Source of the DNA: Fibrobacter sp. UBA4373
GTDB lineage: Bacteria; Fibrobacterota; Fibrobacteria; Fibrobacterales; Fibrobacteraceae
NCBI GenBank assembly: GCA_002390045.1
Contig: DGSB01000037.1
Coordinates: 1 to 10,978 of the forward strand
Direction: 5' to 3'
Length of the DNA: 10,978 nucleotides
Made by a program: the position numbers and the translations under genes
Notes under the pieces: model-generated
What the model was told of the DNA's origin: nothing
The model's database searches: none
What the model saw: the letters and a program-made list of their open reading frames with translations, nothing else
Part shown: piece after piece, positions 1-7,336 of the stretch
Layout: the number at the start of each line of letters is the position of its first letter
How positions within the stretch are numbered: position 1 is the first letter of the stretch

Positions 1-552
1 TCTTCGAAGGTGCAGCCCCGCGTGGAACTTTCGATCGATGCGTTCCTTCCCGAAACGTACATCACCGATGGACTTTCCCGCATTTCGATTTACCAACGCT
101 TGGCGAGAACTTCGAAACTGGAAGACTTGCCGCCTTTGTTTGCAGAACTCGAAGACCGCTTTGGCCCTGCTCCGGATGCAGTGAAAAAACTCTTCCTGGT
201 GACGGAAGTCGCGATGATCGCCGCCAAGCTTCGGATTCAGGGCATTGAAGCTCGGCGGGGAATGCTCGTGTTTACGTTTATGGAATTTCCACCTCCCGAT
301 CCGAAAATGCTTGCAGAACTTGCGGCGGTATCTCCGTTCGGAATGCGCTATGTCGGGAATTCTCCGCTCCAAGGCGCTGTGGAACTCGGGCGTGCGATTT
401 CCGATGATGAAGCCGCAGCCGCCGCTCTTAAGCTCTTTAGGGCCTTTGCATCGGTCATTCCGGATAAGCCTGCGGAAGCTCCCAAACCGCTTCCCAAAAT
501 GCCAACGATTGCAATCTCAGAGTCTGCTCCGAGTCCGAAAAAAAAAGGTTAA
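1..552 (+). CDS. mfd: Transcription-repair coupling factor Mfd, C-terminal fragment (partial)
   Basis: This is the 3' end of an open frame that enters from the left edge in frame 1, so the true start lies outside the window. Mfd is an ATP-dependent DNA translocase that removes RNA polymerase stalled at DNA lesions and recruits UvrA. The visible 183 residues match its C-terminal TRCF (D7) domain. The signatures are VELSIDAFLPETYI, then RISIYQRLA, then LEDLPPLFAELEDRFGP, the usual order for this domain. In the family D7 masks the UvrB-homology region and limits UvrA binding until Mfd is engaged. After the domain, about the last 30 residues form a Pro/Lys/Ala-rich tail ending in several lysines, which is probably disordered and lineage-specific. 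A strong terminator lies about 85 nt after the stop. The call rests on recognised family sequence. The helicase motifs are not in view. Confidence 0.9.
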   Translation, partial: SSKVQPRVELSIDAFLPETYITDGLSRISIYQRLARTSKLEDLPPLFAELEDRFGPAPDAVKKLFLVTEVAMIAAKLRIQGIEARRGMLVFTFMEFPPPDPKMLAELAAVSPFGMRYVGNSPLQGAVELGRAISDDEAAAAALKLFRAFASVIPDKPAEAPKPLPKMPTIAISESAPSPKKKG

Positions 553-637
553 GCGTCGACTGGCCGTGAGCATAGCTCCGAAGGAGCATCCGTCCCGATT
601 TGAACAGAAGTTCCGTTCGGAATGGTTAAAACATCAA

Positions 638-668
638 AAAAACGCTCGGTGATGAACCGGGCGTTTTT
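638..668. terminator. Bidirectional intrinsic terminator between mfd and the dapA operon
   Basis: The arms are AAAAACGCTCGGT (638-650) and ACCGGGCGTTTTT (656-668), pairing over 13 bp with one G-T wobble around a 5-nt loop (GATGA). T-rich tails are present in both directions: T at 664-668 for the plus strand and the A-run at 636-642 for the minus strand. It sits between two convergent genes, with the minus-strand stop 20 nt away at 688, so it should end both transcripts. A smaller hairpin, GCTCC-GAA-GGAGC, lies upstream at 575-587 and has no T-tract. Confidence 0.85.
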
Positions 669-687
669 CTGTAAATCTGGAATCGAA

Positions 688-1254
688 TTACTTTTCGTCT
701 TCGTCCGCGTAGGCTTCCTGCATCTTCTTCAGGGCAGCCTTCGGGTCGAGTTCGATTTCTTCCGAAGCTTCTTCCACGAGGGAAGCGAATTCATCATACC
801 ATTCGGTGTAAATTTCCACCTGGAGATGATCCGGACCCGGGAGCGTCAGACGCACGCCGCATTCGTCGCCGATACGTTCGTTGTAATTGTCGAGTTCCGG
901 CTTCAAAAGGGCAAGGTCCATTCCGTCGAGGTCTTCTGGGTCGAGCCAAATCGGAGCTTCTTTGCCTTCTTCGGAATCGTCTTCGACAACTTCGCCGTCT
1001 TCTTCACAGCTCAAGTCGTCTTCTTCTTCGTCGATGCCTGCGTTGTAATAGAATTCTTCGTCTTCCAAATAGAGCGTTTCCACAAAAACGCATTTGGAAC
1101 CGAGAGCCTTGGCGACTTCGACGAATTCCTGGAAGTTTCCGCCGAAGTAACGGCAGGTTTCTGCATCCGAATTGATTTCCTGGACAGGAACCGGCAAGAA
1201 GCCGTAGTTCTTCAGGTTTTCAAAGATTTCATCTGTAACAGTCTTTTCTGCCAT
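688..1254 (-). CDS. Highly acidic conserved-looking hypothetical protein (188 aa) downstream of dapA
   Basis: I do not recognise a family. The product has about 56 Asp/Glu in 188 residues (roughly 30 percent), with the densest run around residues 75-98. No signal peptide or membrane segment is visible, so it is probably cytosolic. The flanks look folded. Residues 1-65 contain an aromatic/aliphatic pattern with three scattered cysteines, and residues 130-175 contain a segment with GVRLTLPGPDHLQVEIY followed by an acidic helix. The start is set by a clean AAGGAG Shine-Dalgarno about 6 nt before the ATG. That AAGGAG is part of the same bases as the dapA stop codon (TAAGGAG), with only 10 nt between the genes, so translation is very probably coupled to dapA. 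The bidirectional terminator follows 20 nt after the stop. A role in lysine or cell-wall metabolism cannot be claimed from position alone. Confidence 0.75.
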   Translation of the reverse strand: MAEKTVTDEIFENLKNYGFLPVPVQEINSDAETCRYFGGNFQEFVEVAKALGSKCVFVETLYLEDEEFYYNAGIDEEEDDLSCEEDGEVVEDDSEEGKEAPIWLDPEDLDGMDLALLKPELDNYNERIGDECGVRLTLPGPDHLQVEIYTEWYDEFASLVEEASEEIELDPKAALKKMQEAYADEDEK

Positions 1255-1264
1255 GGTAAACTCC

Positions 1265-2221
1265 TTAGGCGTGATACTTGAGAAGGGAAGGTGCCTTTTC
1301 GCGGATGAGCTTCATGATACGAGCTTCTGCTTCGTCACCACGAGCCGTGTCGCGGACGCTGCACATCGGCTGGAAAAGCGGGCTGTTGAACATGGTTCCG
1401 AGAGGAATCGGGTTCTTGCGGCAGAACGTGGCTTCGACGAAATCGCGGGCAGCATCCTGCAAGTCGTCGCACTTCTGCGTTTCACCCTTCTGGAAGCTGT
1501 TGTAAAGATCCACAAAGATCTTTGCGGCTTCCGGAATGTTTGCCGTAGCGCTCACAAGGCCCGTACCGCCGAGTTCGAGCATATCGATGAAGAATCCATC
1601 TTCGCCCGAAAGAACGGTAAAGTCGTTGTTCTTTGTTTCCTTGATCACGCGGACGGTGTCTTCGTGATACTTTTCGCCGATGCGGAAGTCGACCGCCTGC
1701 TTAAGGCCGATGATGTTCTTGTCTTCGGAAAGGGCGATTAAGGTGTCCGGATGCACGTAGCTTGCGGTGCGGCCCGGAACGTTGTAAATGATGATCTTCG
1801 CGCCGGTTTCGGAGCTCAAGGTCTTGAAATGCTTTTCGATGCCTTCCTGGGACGGGTTATTGTAATAGCCCGTAACGCAGAGGACAGGGACTTCGGCAAT
1901 CTTTTCGACTTCCTGAATCATTTCGACAGATTCACGGGTGCAGTTGGAGCCTGCGCCTGCAATCACAGGAACGCGTCCGTCCACGTAGTCAAGCGTGAAC
2001 TTGATGATGTCCAAATGCTGCTTGTGGGTAACCGTCGCACTCTGACCGGTGGTGCCGACAGGGAGAATGCCGGATACGCCCGCATGGATCAGGTCGTCGA
2101 TCATTTTTTTCATTTTTTCATAATCGATAGAATTATGAAGGTTCTTGGGATCGTCGTCCTTGAGGGGCGTAAAGAGGGCGGGAAAAACCCCGCAAAGTTG
2201 AGAAGCGTTTGTAATCTGCAT
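1265..2221 (-). CDS. dapA: 4-hydroxy-tetrahydrodipicolinate synthase (dihydrodipicolinate synthase), DapA family
   Basis: DapA condenses pyruvate with L-aspartate-4-semialdehyde in the cytosol, the first committed step to diaminopimelate and lysine. The 318-aa product has the class I aldolase TIM-barrel motifs in order. GTTG holds Thr57/Thr58 of the proton relay, YYNNPSQEG holds Tyr119/Tyr120, YNVPGRT holds Tyr146 and the substrate-carboxylate Arg151, and IIGLK holds the Schiff-base Lys174. LSGEDG, LGGTGLVSATANI and NPIP complete the fold. The Arg in NVPGRT favours DapA over N-acetylneuraminate lyase relatives. Two positions differ from E. coli: GTTGQ in place of GTTGE, and TGYYN in place of TPYYN. 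The length is slightly above the usual ~292 aa, partly from a longer N-terminus and C-terminal tail. The chosen ATG has no clear Shine-Dalgarno, but the next methionines (37 and 40) would cut into the first barrel strand. It is the first gene of a two-gene operon. Confidence 0.88.
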   Translation of the reverse strand: MQITNASQLCGVFPALFTPLKDDDPKNLHNSIDYEKMKKMIDDLIHAGVSGILPVGTTGQSATVTHKQHLDIIKFTLDYVDGRVPVIAGAGSNCTRESVEMIQEVEKIAEVPVLCVTGYYNNPSQEGIEKHFKTLSSETGAKIIIYNVPGRTASYVHPDTLIALSEDKNIIGLKQAVDFRIGEKYHEDTVRVIKETKNNDFTVLSGEDGFFIDMLELGGTGLVSATANIPEAAKIFVDLYNSFQKGETQKCDDLQDAARDFVEATFCRKNPIPLGTMFNSPLFQPMCSVRDTARGDEAEARIMKLIREKAPSLLKYHA

Positions 2222-2387
2222 AGGTAGTTATAAAATAGACAAAAATTAGGGGGGATTTCTCACATTTTTTTTGGAAAAAGAAAAAAATGACGCGTTTTTT
2301 TGTTTTCAAAAGGGAATGATTGAAATAAACGGAACAAAAAGGTATAAATTACTAAAGCATATTTGAAAATCAAATAGGTGGTGTGTT
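2222..2387. other. Divergent AT-rich intergenic region between dapA and the GH74 gene
   Basis: This 166-nt spacer holds the promoter of the GH74 gene (2320-2348). It also holds an AT-only inverted repeat with arms CATTTTTTT (2263-2271) and AAAAAAATG (2281-2289) around a 9-nt spacer. For dapA on the other strand I see no convincing -35/-10 pair: TATAAC lies only a few bases before the ATG and has no matching -35. No small ORF with a ribosome binding site is visible. Confidence 0.6.
2320..2348 (+). promoter_or_regulatory. Probable sigma-70-type promoter of the GH74 gene
   Basis: TTGAAA at 2320-2325 and TATAAA at 2343-2348 are separated by exactly 17 nt, close to the housekeeping consensus. The -10 box lies about 40 nt before the ATG at 2388, leaving room for a short leader. 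A weak Shine-Dalgarno (AGGTGG, 2376-2381) precedes that ATG. This is sequence inspection only. In an AT-rich spacer, chance matches are possible. Confidence 0.55.
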
Positions 2388-5258
2388 ATGACGAAGATTG
2401 GGACGTCCTTGGCGGCTTTCTCGCTGGGAACTGTGGTCGCGGCATCTTCTTTTGCTGCGAGTTCGGATTTTAAATGGAGCAATGTGAGCATGGGCGGTGG
2501 CGGTTTTGTCTCTGCCGTGCTCGCTTCCAAAATCGAGCAGAATGTTTTTTACGCTCGAACTGACGTGGGCGGTGCCTATCGTTGGAACGAATCGTCTGCC
2601 CATTGGGAGTCCATGATGGACTGGGTGGATTTTTCCGAACTCGGCCTTTTGGGTGTCGAAGCGATGGGCATTGACCCGAAAACCGAAGGTACTGTTTATT
2701 TGATGGCGGGTACGAGCTACTTTAGCAATGCCCGGAGTGCCTTCCTCCGTTCTTCCGATTACGGTAAAAGCTGGGAAGTCCTTTATACGTGGGACGAAAC
2801 AGGCGCGAAGGGCGGCGTCGTGAAGAACTTTGGCGTTCACGGAAACGGCATGGGCCGTGGGAACGGTGAAGCTTTGGCGATTGACGAAAACGATCCAAAC
2901 AATATGTTCTATGGATCCCGCCGTTCGGGCCTTTGGAAGTCGACGGATAACGGTTCTACTTGGAGCCATGTCGATTCTTGGACAACGGCTGCTGGAAGCG
3001 ATACGACTTGGAACGGTTCGGGCTTTAGCTTTGTGCAGTATGCCCCGGGTTCTTCGAAGGTTCTGTATGCCGGATTCCTTCGCGAAGGAACAAGGTCCAA
3101 TGGGACTTTCGAAAACGTCTTTACTTCGACGGATGGCGGTTCTACCTGGAAGGCTCTGCCGATTCCGGATTCTTTGCGCAGCACTTCGGGCGGAAGCATT
3201 GTTCGCCTGATGCCGCAACGCGCGGTTGTTTCTTCGGATGGCTCGAAGCTGACGGTGACTTTTGCCGATGGGGCTGGTCCGCATTCCATGATGTGGGATG
3301 AAGGCTGGGGCATGATCTATGATGGTTTCGGTCGCGGCGCCGTTTTGCAGTATGATGTCTCTGCGGCAACTTGGTCCGATGTCTCGCCAGAAAACTTTAT
3401 CGATGACGGCGGAGATGCTCAGTACGACAATGTCGATGTGCAGGCGATGGCGGAATGCGAATCGGCTGGCGGCAGTGATTGCGAATCCAGCTATCCGTAT
3501 ATCGCTCCGTATGGCGGTATTGCCATTAACCCGAACAATTCCAATGAAATGGTCGTGACCACGGAAGGTTATCGTGGTCCGCAGTTCTGGTACACGGCGA
3601 CAAGCGATTCGACCGGTACCTGGAGTGACCAGTGGGGTACGAACATTTATCACACGACCGATGGCGGTAAAACCTGGGTCGCAAGCTTCAAGTATTATTG
3701 GATGGAAGGCGGCTATTATCCGACAACCCAGCAGATGGATGCGAATGGTGTCGGCTGGATGCACAACGGATCCATCCATTGGTCCGGCAGCGTGGCGATT
3801 GACCCGTTCAATCATGACCGTGTATTCGTGAGCTCCGGTAATGGTATCTTCCGCACGGAGAACTTGACGGATTATACCGTGATTCCGGCTGGAACCTATG
3901 ATACTACGACCAACTATTATTATTCAAGCGATGAAGCGGTACAGGGGCAGATCTGGAAGTTCTCGGCTCATGGCATTGAAGAAACGGTTCCGTATGAAGT
4001 GGTCAGTATTCCTGGTGGACCGCTGATTACGGTGACTGCGGACTACGATGGCTTTGCCCATGAAGATATTGCCAAGTATCCGAGCCATCGTCATTTGACG
4101 AGCGTGAGCGGCAAGTATGTTTCTTTGGGTTCTACTTGGGGACTTGCCTATGCGCCTGTTTCCGGTAAGCTTGTCAAGGTGACGGATGCCCGTAGTTACA
4201 AGGACACTTATAACTCGATTCCTATCGATCCGGTGCAGTTCTCGACGGATAGCGGTAAGACTTGGACCGTGGAAACTTATGTCAGCCTCGATGCAACGTT
4301 GAAGGGCGGGACGGCTGCGATTTCTGCAGATGGTGCTGTTACGCTTTGGGTGCCGAGTAATTCGGGCGCGGCGGTTTATCGCAAGGCGAATTCTGCCTGG
4401 ACGAAGGTGACTGGCATCGATAACAACTCTTTTGTGGTGGGCGATGCAAAGAATGCGAATGTGTTCTACGCTTACAACCGCACGACGGGCGTTTTCTACA
4501 AGAGTACAGACCAGGGCGCAAGCTTTGCCAAGGTCAGTGAACCGGGCGCAAGCAACGACAAGAAGTTCCGTTCGATTCCGGGTTACGAAGGAGACTTGTG
4601 GCTTCCGGTGGCTGTGCGCGATGATGACGGAAATCCGAAGAGCGGATCTCTGAAGCATTCGACGGATGGTGGCACGACTTGGACGGATGTAAAGGGCATG
4701 GGCTACTGCGAAGCGGTTGGCTATGGCATTTCGAAGTCGGGCGAAGGATATCCGGCAATCTACGCCTTCGGTATTGTGGACAATGTTCTGGGTGTTTTCG
4801 TGAGCGATGACAAGGGCGAATCCTGGAGCCGTGTGAACGATGACGCTCATGAATACGGCGGACTTGCGAACGGTGAATTCGTGATGGGCGATATGAACAC
4901 TTACGGTGTCGTCTACATGAGTACGGCTGGCCGTGGCGTTGCTGCCCGTGTCCCGAGTGATTGGGAAATGGGAACATCGGAATCTTCTGCAGCGGTGAAG
5001 TCTGTTCCAAAGCAGGAATCGACGGTGAAGTTCAGCAAGCTTGCTTCGCTCGAAGGCTCTAACTTGAATCTGACGGTGAACAATGCCCGTGTGAACGTCG
5101 CCTTGTTCGATCTCAAGGGTAACCGCGTGTTCACTAAGAGCTACACATCTTCGACGGTGCTTCCGCTGAATGATATGGTAAAGTCCCGTGGTGCGTACAT
5201 TGTCCGTGTTACGAGTGGCTCGACTCAGATGCTGACTGCGAAGGTGAATTTGTATTAA
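2388..5258 (+). CDS. Exported GH74 xyloglucanase with C-terminal sorting domain
   Basis: GH74 enzymes hydrolyse the beta-1,4-glucan backbone of xyloglucan with inversion, using two aspartates on two seven-bladed beta-propellers. Residues 1-24 form a signal peptide ending in FAAS. The catalytic part spans about 27-858. It starts with the family signature GGGGFVSAVL (36-45) and RTDVGGAYRW (57-66), where Asp59 is the expected first catalytic residue. The second should be Asp472 in SVAIDPFNHDR. The ~410-residue spacing fits known GH74 enzymes. Eight Asp-box/BNR motifs of the S-x-D-x-G-x-x-W/F type occur near residues 122, 185, 247, 423, 619, 706, 758 and 806. No carbohydrate-binding module is seen. 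After a Ser/Lys-rich linker, residues ~880-956 resemble the type IX secretion C-terminal sorting domain (LFDLKGNRVF, then GAYIVRV). Export and surface display are therefore likely. Endo versus exo action cannot be decided from the primary sequence. The downstream neighbour is an exported SGNH esterase. Confidence 0.92.
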   Translation: MTKIGTSLAAFSLGTVVAASSFAASSDFKWSNVSMGGGGFVSAVLASKIEQNVFYARTDVGGAYRWNESSAHWESMMDWVDFSELGLLGVEAMGIDPKTEGTVYLMAGTSYFSNARSAFLRSSDYGKSWEVLYTWDETGAKGGVVKNFGVHGNGMGRGNGEALAIDENDPNNMFYGSRRSGLWKSTDNGSTWSHVDSWTTAAGSDTTWNGSGFSFVQYAPGSSKVLYAGFLREGTRSNGTFENVFTSTDGGSTWKALPIPDSLRSTSGGSIVRLMPQRAVVSSDGSKLTVTFADGAGPHSMMWDEGWGMIYDGFGRGAVLQYDVSAATWSDVSPENFIDDGGDAQYDNVDVQAMAECESAGGSDCESSYPYIAPYGGIAINPNNSNEMVVTTEGYRGPQFWYTATSDSTGTWSDQWGTNIYHTTDGGKTWVASFKYYWMEGGYYPTTQQMDANGVGWMHNGSIHWSGSVAIDPFNHDRVFVSSGNGIFRTENLTDYTVIPAGTYDTTTNYYYSSDEAVQGQIWKFSAHGIEETVPYEVVSIPGGPLITVTADYDGFAHEDIAKYPSHRHLTSVSGKYVSLGSTWGLAYAPVSGKLVKVTDARSYKDTYNSIPIDPVQFSTDSGKTWTVETYVSLDATLKGGTAAISADGAVTLWVPSNSGAAVYRKANSAWTKVTGIDNNSFVVGDAKNANVFYAYNRTTGVFYKSTDQGASFAKVSEPGASNDKKFRSIPGYEGDLWLPVAVRDDDGNPKSGSLKHSTDGGTTWTDVKGMGYCEAVGYGISKSGEGYPAIYAFGIVDNVLGVFVSDDKGESWSRVNDDAHEYGGLANGEFVMGDMNTYGVVYMSTAGRGVAARVPSDWEMGTSESSAAVKSVPKQESTVKFSKLASLEGSNLNLTVNNARVNVALFDLKGNRVFTKSYTSSTVLPLNDMVKSRGAYIVRVTSGSTQMLTAKVNLY

Positions 5259-5267
5259 GAAATGATC

Positions 5268-5357
5268 AATTAACAATTATCAATCATTAGAAGGGAGACT
5301 TTACGTTGGATGTAAAGAATCCCTTTTAAATTCACTGTTAATTGATAATTGTTAATT
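5268..5357. repeat. 90-bp composite inverted repeat with nested hairpin
   Basis: The outer arms AATTAACAATTATCAAT (5268-5284) and ATTGATAATTGTTAATT (5341-5357) are exact reverse complements over 17 bp. Nested inside is a second hairpin. AAGGGA (5291-5296) pairs with TCCCTT (5320-5325), and CTTTAC (5299-5304) pairs with GTAAAG (5312-5317), with a 2x2 internal loop and a 7-nt apical loop. The element almost fills the gap between the GH74 stop and the next gene. An eight-T run (5356-5363) adjoins the right arm, so the structure could act as a transcription terminator or attenuator for plus-strand transcripts. It could instead be a small dispersed intergenic repeat of MITE type. Both readings are inference. 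Confidence 0.75.
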
Positions 5358-5380
5358 TTTTTTCGAATCTCGGAGTGTGC

Positions 5381-6520
5381 ATGTCTTTTCAAAAAATTGG
5401 AATCCTTTCTTTAGCCACGGTGGCGAGCCTTTTTGCGGCGGGTAAAATCGCTTGCGTCGGTAACAGCATCACGTATGGCTATGGAATTGAATCTTGGCCG
5501 GATCAAACTTCATACCCATATCATTTGCAAACGTTCTTGCGGGCGGAAGGCGGTTCTGCGGCTTCCGATACGGTCGGGAACTTTGGTGTCAGCGGACTTA
5601 CCGTTCGAAAGGATGATCAGTCTTCGTATTGGAAAGGATATCAGTTCTCTCCGGCTATCGAATTTGCGGCGGACACGGTCATCATTGAACTTGGCACGAA
5701 CGACTCTAAAAATTACACCGCGTGGACTACGGCGGAACAAGAAGCGAAATACGACGCTGAAATTCAGGCGGATTTCGAAAGCATGATCGATACGTTCCAG
5801 GTCAAGTCCAAACCGCGTATCTTTATTTGCCTTGCTCCTTACGCCAATAACAGCTCGTGGGGAATGTATGACACGGCGATCGTGAACCATGTGATTCCTG
5901 CGGTCTTGAAAGCGGGCCTTGAAAAAGGCGTGAACGTGATCGATTTGCATTCGAACTTCAGCTACCTCGAAAATCCGAGTTGGTATCTTTCGACGGATAC
6001 AGTTCACCCGTCCGTGGAAGGCGCGAAGGAACTCGCCAAGATTATCTACGGCTACGTGCAAAAAGACAATCTGACGATTTCGCAGAACAAGAACGTTTTG
6101 ACGGCTCCTGCGGGTTATGATTTTCAGTGGTACAAGGATGGCGAAAAAATCGAAGGTGCAACGGAACAGAACCTGACGATTTCGGAAAATGGAGAGTATA
6201 AGGTTTCGGTGAAAATCGAAGAAAATACTCTCTCCCGCATTGTGACGCACCCGTACGCAGTGACGGACTTGGATATGACTTCGTTACTACAGACGAAATC
6301 GTCGATTTCAAGCGTACATTATACAAATGGAATTCTTTCCGTTTCGCTTTTCCAAAAGCAAACGTTCGATTTCAAGGTGATGGATGTGCAAGGGCGCATC
6401 TTGCAAGCTCGCACGATTCACGGTGCAGCTGGTGAAAATGCGATTACGGTCGGTAATTTGCCGGCGGGACGCTACATGGCTTTTGTCCAAGGAAATGCTT
6501 ACCCGTTCTCTGTCCGATAA
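5381..6520 (+). CDS. Exported SGNH/GDSL hydrolase (probable carbohydrate esterase) with Ig-like region and sorting domain
   Basis: This is a probable deacetylase or other esterase acting on plant polysaccharide outside the cell. The start is ATG 5381, because GGAG (5372-5375) lies 5 nt before it and a signal peptide follows at once (residues 1-21, ending in FAAG). An upstream in-frame ATG at 5342 lies inside the inverted repeat and is rejected. The 379-aa product shows the SGNH blocks. Block I is GNSIT with nucleophile Ser29 (Asn replaces the usual Asp of GDS). Block II is GVSG with Gly72. Block III is GTNDS with Asn107. Block V is DTVHPS with Asp206/His209. Residues ~230-292 resemble the Ig-like repeat found beside surface enzymes (FQWYKDGEKIEGAT, then ENGEYKVSV). 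Residues ~315-379 resemble a type IX sorting domain (VMDVQGRIL, then PAGRYMAFV). The substrate is not determined. Acetylated xyloglucan or xylan is a guess from the GH74 neighbour. Confidence 0.85.
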   Translation: MSFQKIGILSLATVASLFAAGKIACVGNSITYGYGIESWPDQTSYPYHLQTFLRAEGGSAASDTVGNFGVSGLTVRKDDQSSYWKGYQFSPAIEFAADTVIIELGTNDSKNYTAWTTAEQEAKYDAEIQADFESMIDTFQVKSKPRIFICLAPYANNSSWGMYDTAIVNHVIPAVLKAGLEKGVNVIDLHSNFSYLENPSWYLSTDTVHPSVEGAKELAKIIYGYVQKDNLTISQNKNVLTAPAGYDFQWYKDGEKIEGATEQNLTISENGEYKVSVKIEENTLSRIVTHPYAVTDLDMTSLLQTKSSISSVHYTNGILSVSLFQKQTFDFKVMDVQGRILQARTIHGAAGENAITVGNLPAGRYMAFVQGNAYPFSVR

Positions 6521-6565
6521 GATTTCGTTTTATTTCACAAGACAATCCGTTTGTCAAGGGCTCAC

Positions 6566-7336
6566 ATGTTTGGATTCAAATGGGTGTGGTTATGTCTGGC
6601 GTTGACCATTTCGGCTTGGGCTGCGGAAGGCGATACGGTTTACATCGATGTCGTCAAACGGGATACGGTGTATATCGACGTTCCGCAGAAAATCGATACG
6701 GTTTATTACGATCCTGCAGAAGACATCCAAAAAGAAGTCATCACAAAAGAAGGAAGCTCTTCTTCAACGAGCGCTTCGCTTCATACGGTGTATTTGCATT
6801 ATGATTTGGGAAGCCTTTTGGCTACGGCGGTATGTGAAACCCCGATTCTTGTGGCTCAGGTGGAATTCGCTTTGGGCAGGCGTCATTCTCTGATGGTTCC
6901 GGCTTCTTTTTTGAAAATTTCACCGAATTCAAAATTCACCAGCAGCTTTGATTCGGACGATTATTCGGGATCCGTTTACCAGTTTACGGTTGGACTTGCG
7001 TACCGTTATTATACGACAGAAAAAAAGTTTGCCGGCTACTGGAACTTGGAAGCGCAATATGTACAACGCCATGCGGACTATGCGCATGAGGCGTACAATT
7101 ACTACAGCAAACAAAATGAGTTTTATGGCTCGGACGATGCCACGTATCGCGGGTTACAGCTCGCAATTCGCAAGGGCTGGACAACCCGCGGTTCTGTCAA
7201 TCTCGGTATTGAATTCGGACTTGCGTACAATTTTGTGGAAGAATTCCAATACGCTATTTTAGAGGAGGCGAGGCTGTATATGACGGACGATATTCAGCTA
7301 GAGCTTCGGGTGAACTTGGGAATGGGAGCGTTCTAA
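6566..7336 (+). CDS. Probable outer-membrane beta-barrel protein with three DTVY repeats (trio member 1)
   Basis: I know of no named family. ATG 6566 is preferred to the in-frame TTG 6551 because AAGGG (6556-6560) lies 5 nt before it and the signal peptide then starts directly. The 256-aa product has a signal peptide (1-20, ending in SAWAA). It then has three near-tandem motifs, DTVYI at 23-27, DTVYI at 33-37 and DTVYY at 44-48, with a related HTVYL at 73-77. A Ser/Thr-rich linker at about 62-71 precedes roughly 180 residues of alternating polar/apolar sequence rich in Tyr, Phe and Gly. The chain ends in a terminal Phe after LELRVNLGMG, which fits the C-terminal beta-signal of BAM-inserted barrels. 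Its stop overlaps the next start by one base (TAATG), so translation is coupled. The 45-nt gap to the SGNH gene shows no promoter, so it probably belongs to the same transcript. Confidence 0.7.
   Translation: MFGFKWVWLCLALTISAWAAEGDTVYIDVVKRDTVYIDVPQKIDTVYYDPAEDIQKEVITKEGSSSSTSASLHTVYLHYDLGSLLATAVCETPILVAQVEFALGRRHSLMVPASFLKISPNSKFTSSFDSDDYSGSVYQFTVGLAYRYYTTEKKFAGYWNLEAQYVQRHADYAHEAYNYYSKQNEFYGSDDATYRGLQLAIRKGWTTRGSVNLGIEFGLAYNFVEEFQYAILEEARLYMTDDIQLELRVNLGMGAF

Noticed and set aside
622..1281. Plus-strand open frames opposite the acidic protein and dapA (also 1253-1741 and 1751-2227)
   Set aside because: They are shadows. The Phe/Val-rich product at 622-1281 is the mirror of the Glu/Asp-rich protein, and dapA motifs fix the minus strand as coding. 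The first of these frames also begins inside the terminator region.
2370..3815. Minus-strand open frame of 481 codons opposite the GH74 gene
   Set aside because: It lies wholly antisense to a confidently recognised GH74 gene. Its product is Arg/His/Ile-rich with no signal or domain, and no Shine-Dalgarno supports it. The long opening follows from the codon bias of the true strand.
3924..5276. Minus-strand open frame of 450 codons opposite the second half of the GH74 gene
   Set aside because: Same reasoning: antisense, biased composition, no recognisable motif. Its start also lies in the inverted repeat region.
5342..5380. Earlier ATG of the exported SGNH hydrolase
   Set aside because: It lies within the right arm and T-run of the inverted repeat, has no Shine-Dalgarno and would put 13 residues before a proper signal peptide. 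ATG 5381 has GGAG at the right distance.
5510..6250. Minus-strand open frame of 246 codons opposite the exported SGNH gene
   Set aside because: The plus-strand frame has a full set of SGNH blocks, a signal peptide and a ribosome binding site. The antisense product is Arg/Phe-rich and unrecognisable.
6632..6710. Short periodic DNA repeats (GATACGGT near 6632, 6662 and 6695) as a possible CRISPR or satellite array
   Set aside because: They lie in frame inside a coding region, are only about 8 nt long and code for the DTVY motif. The repetition is at protein level.
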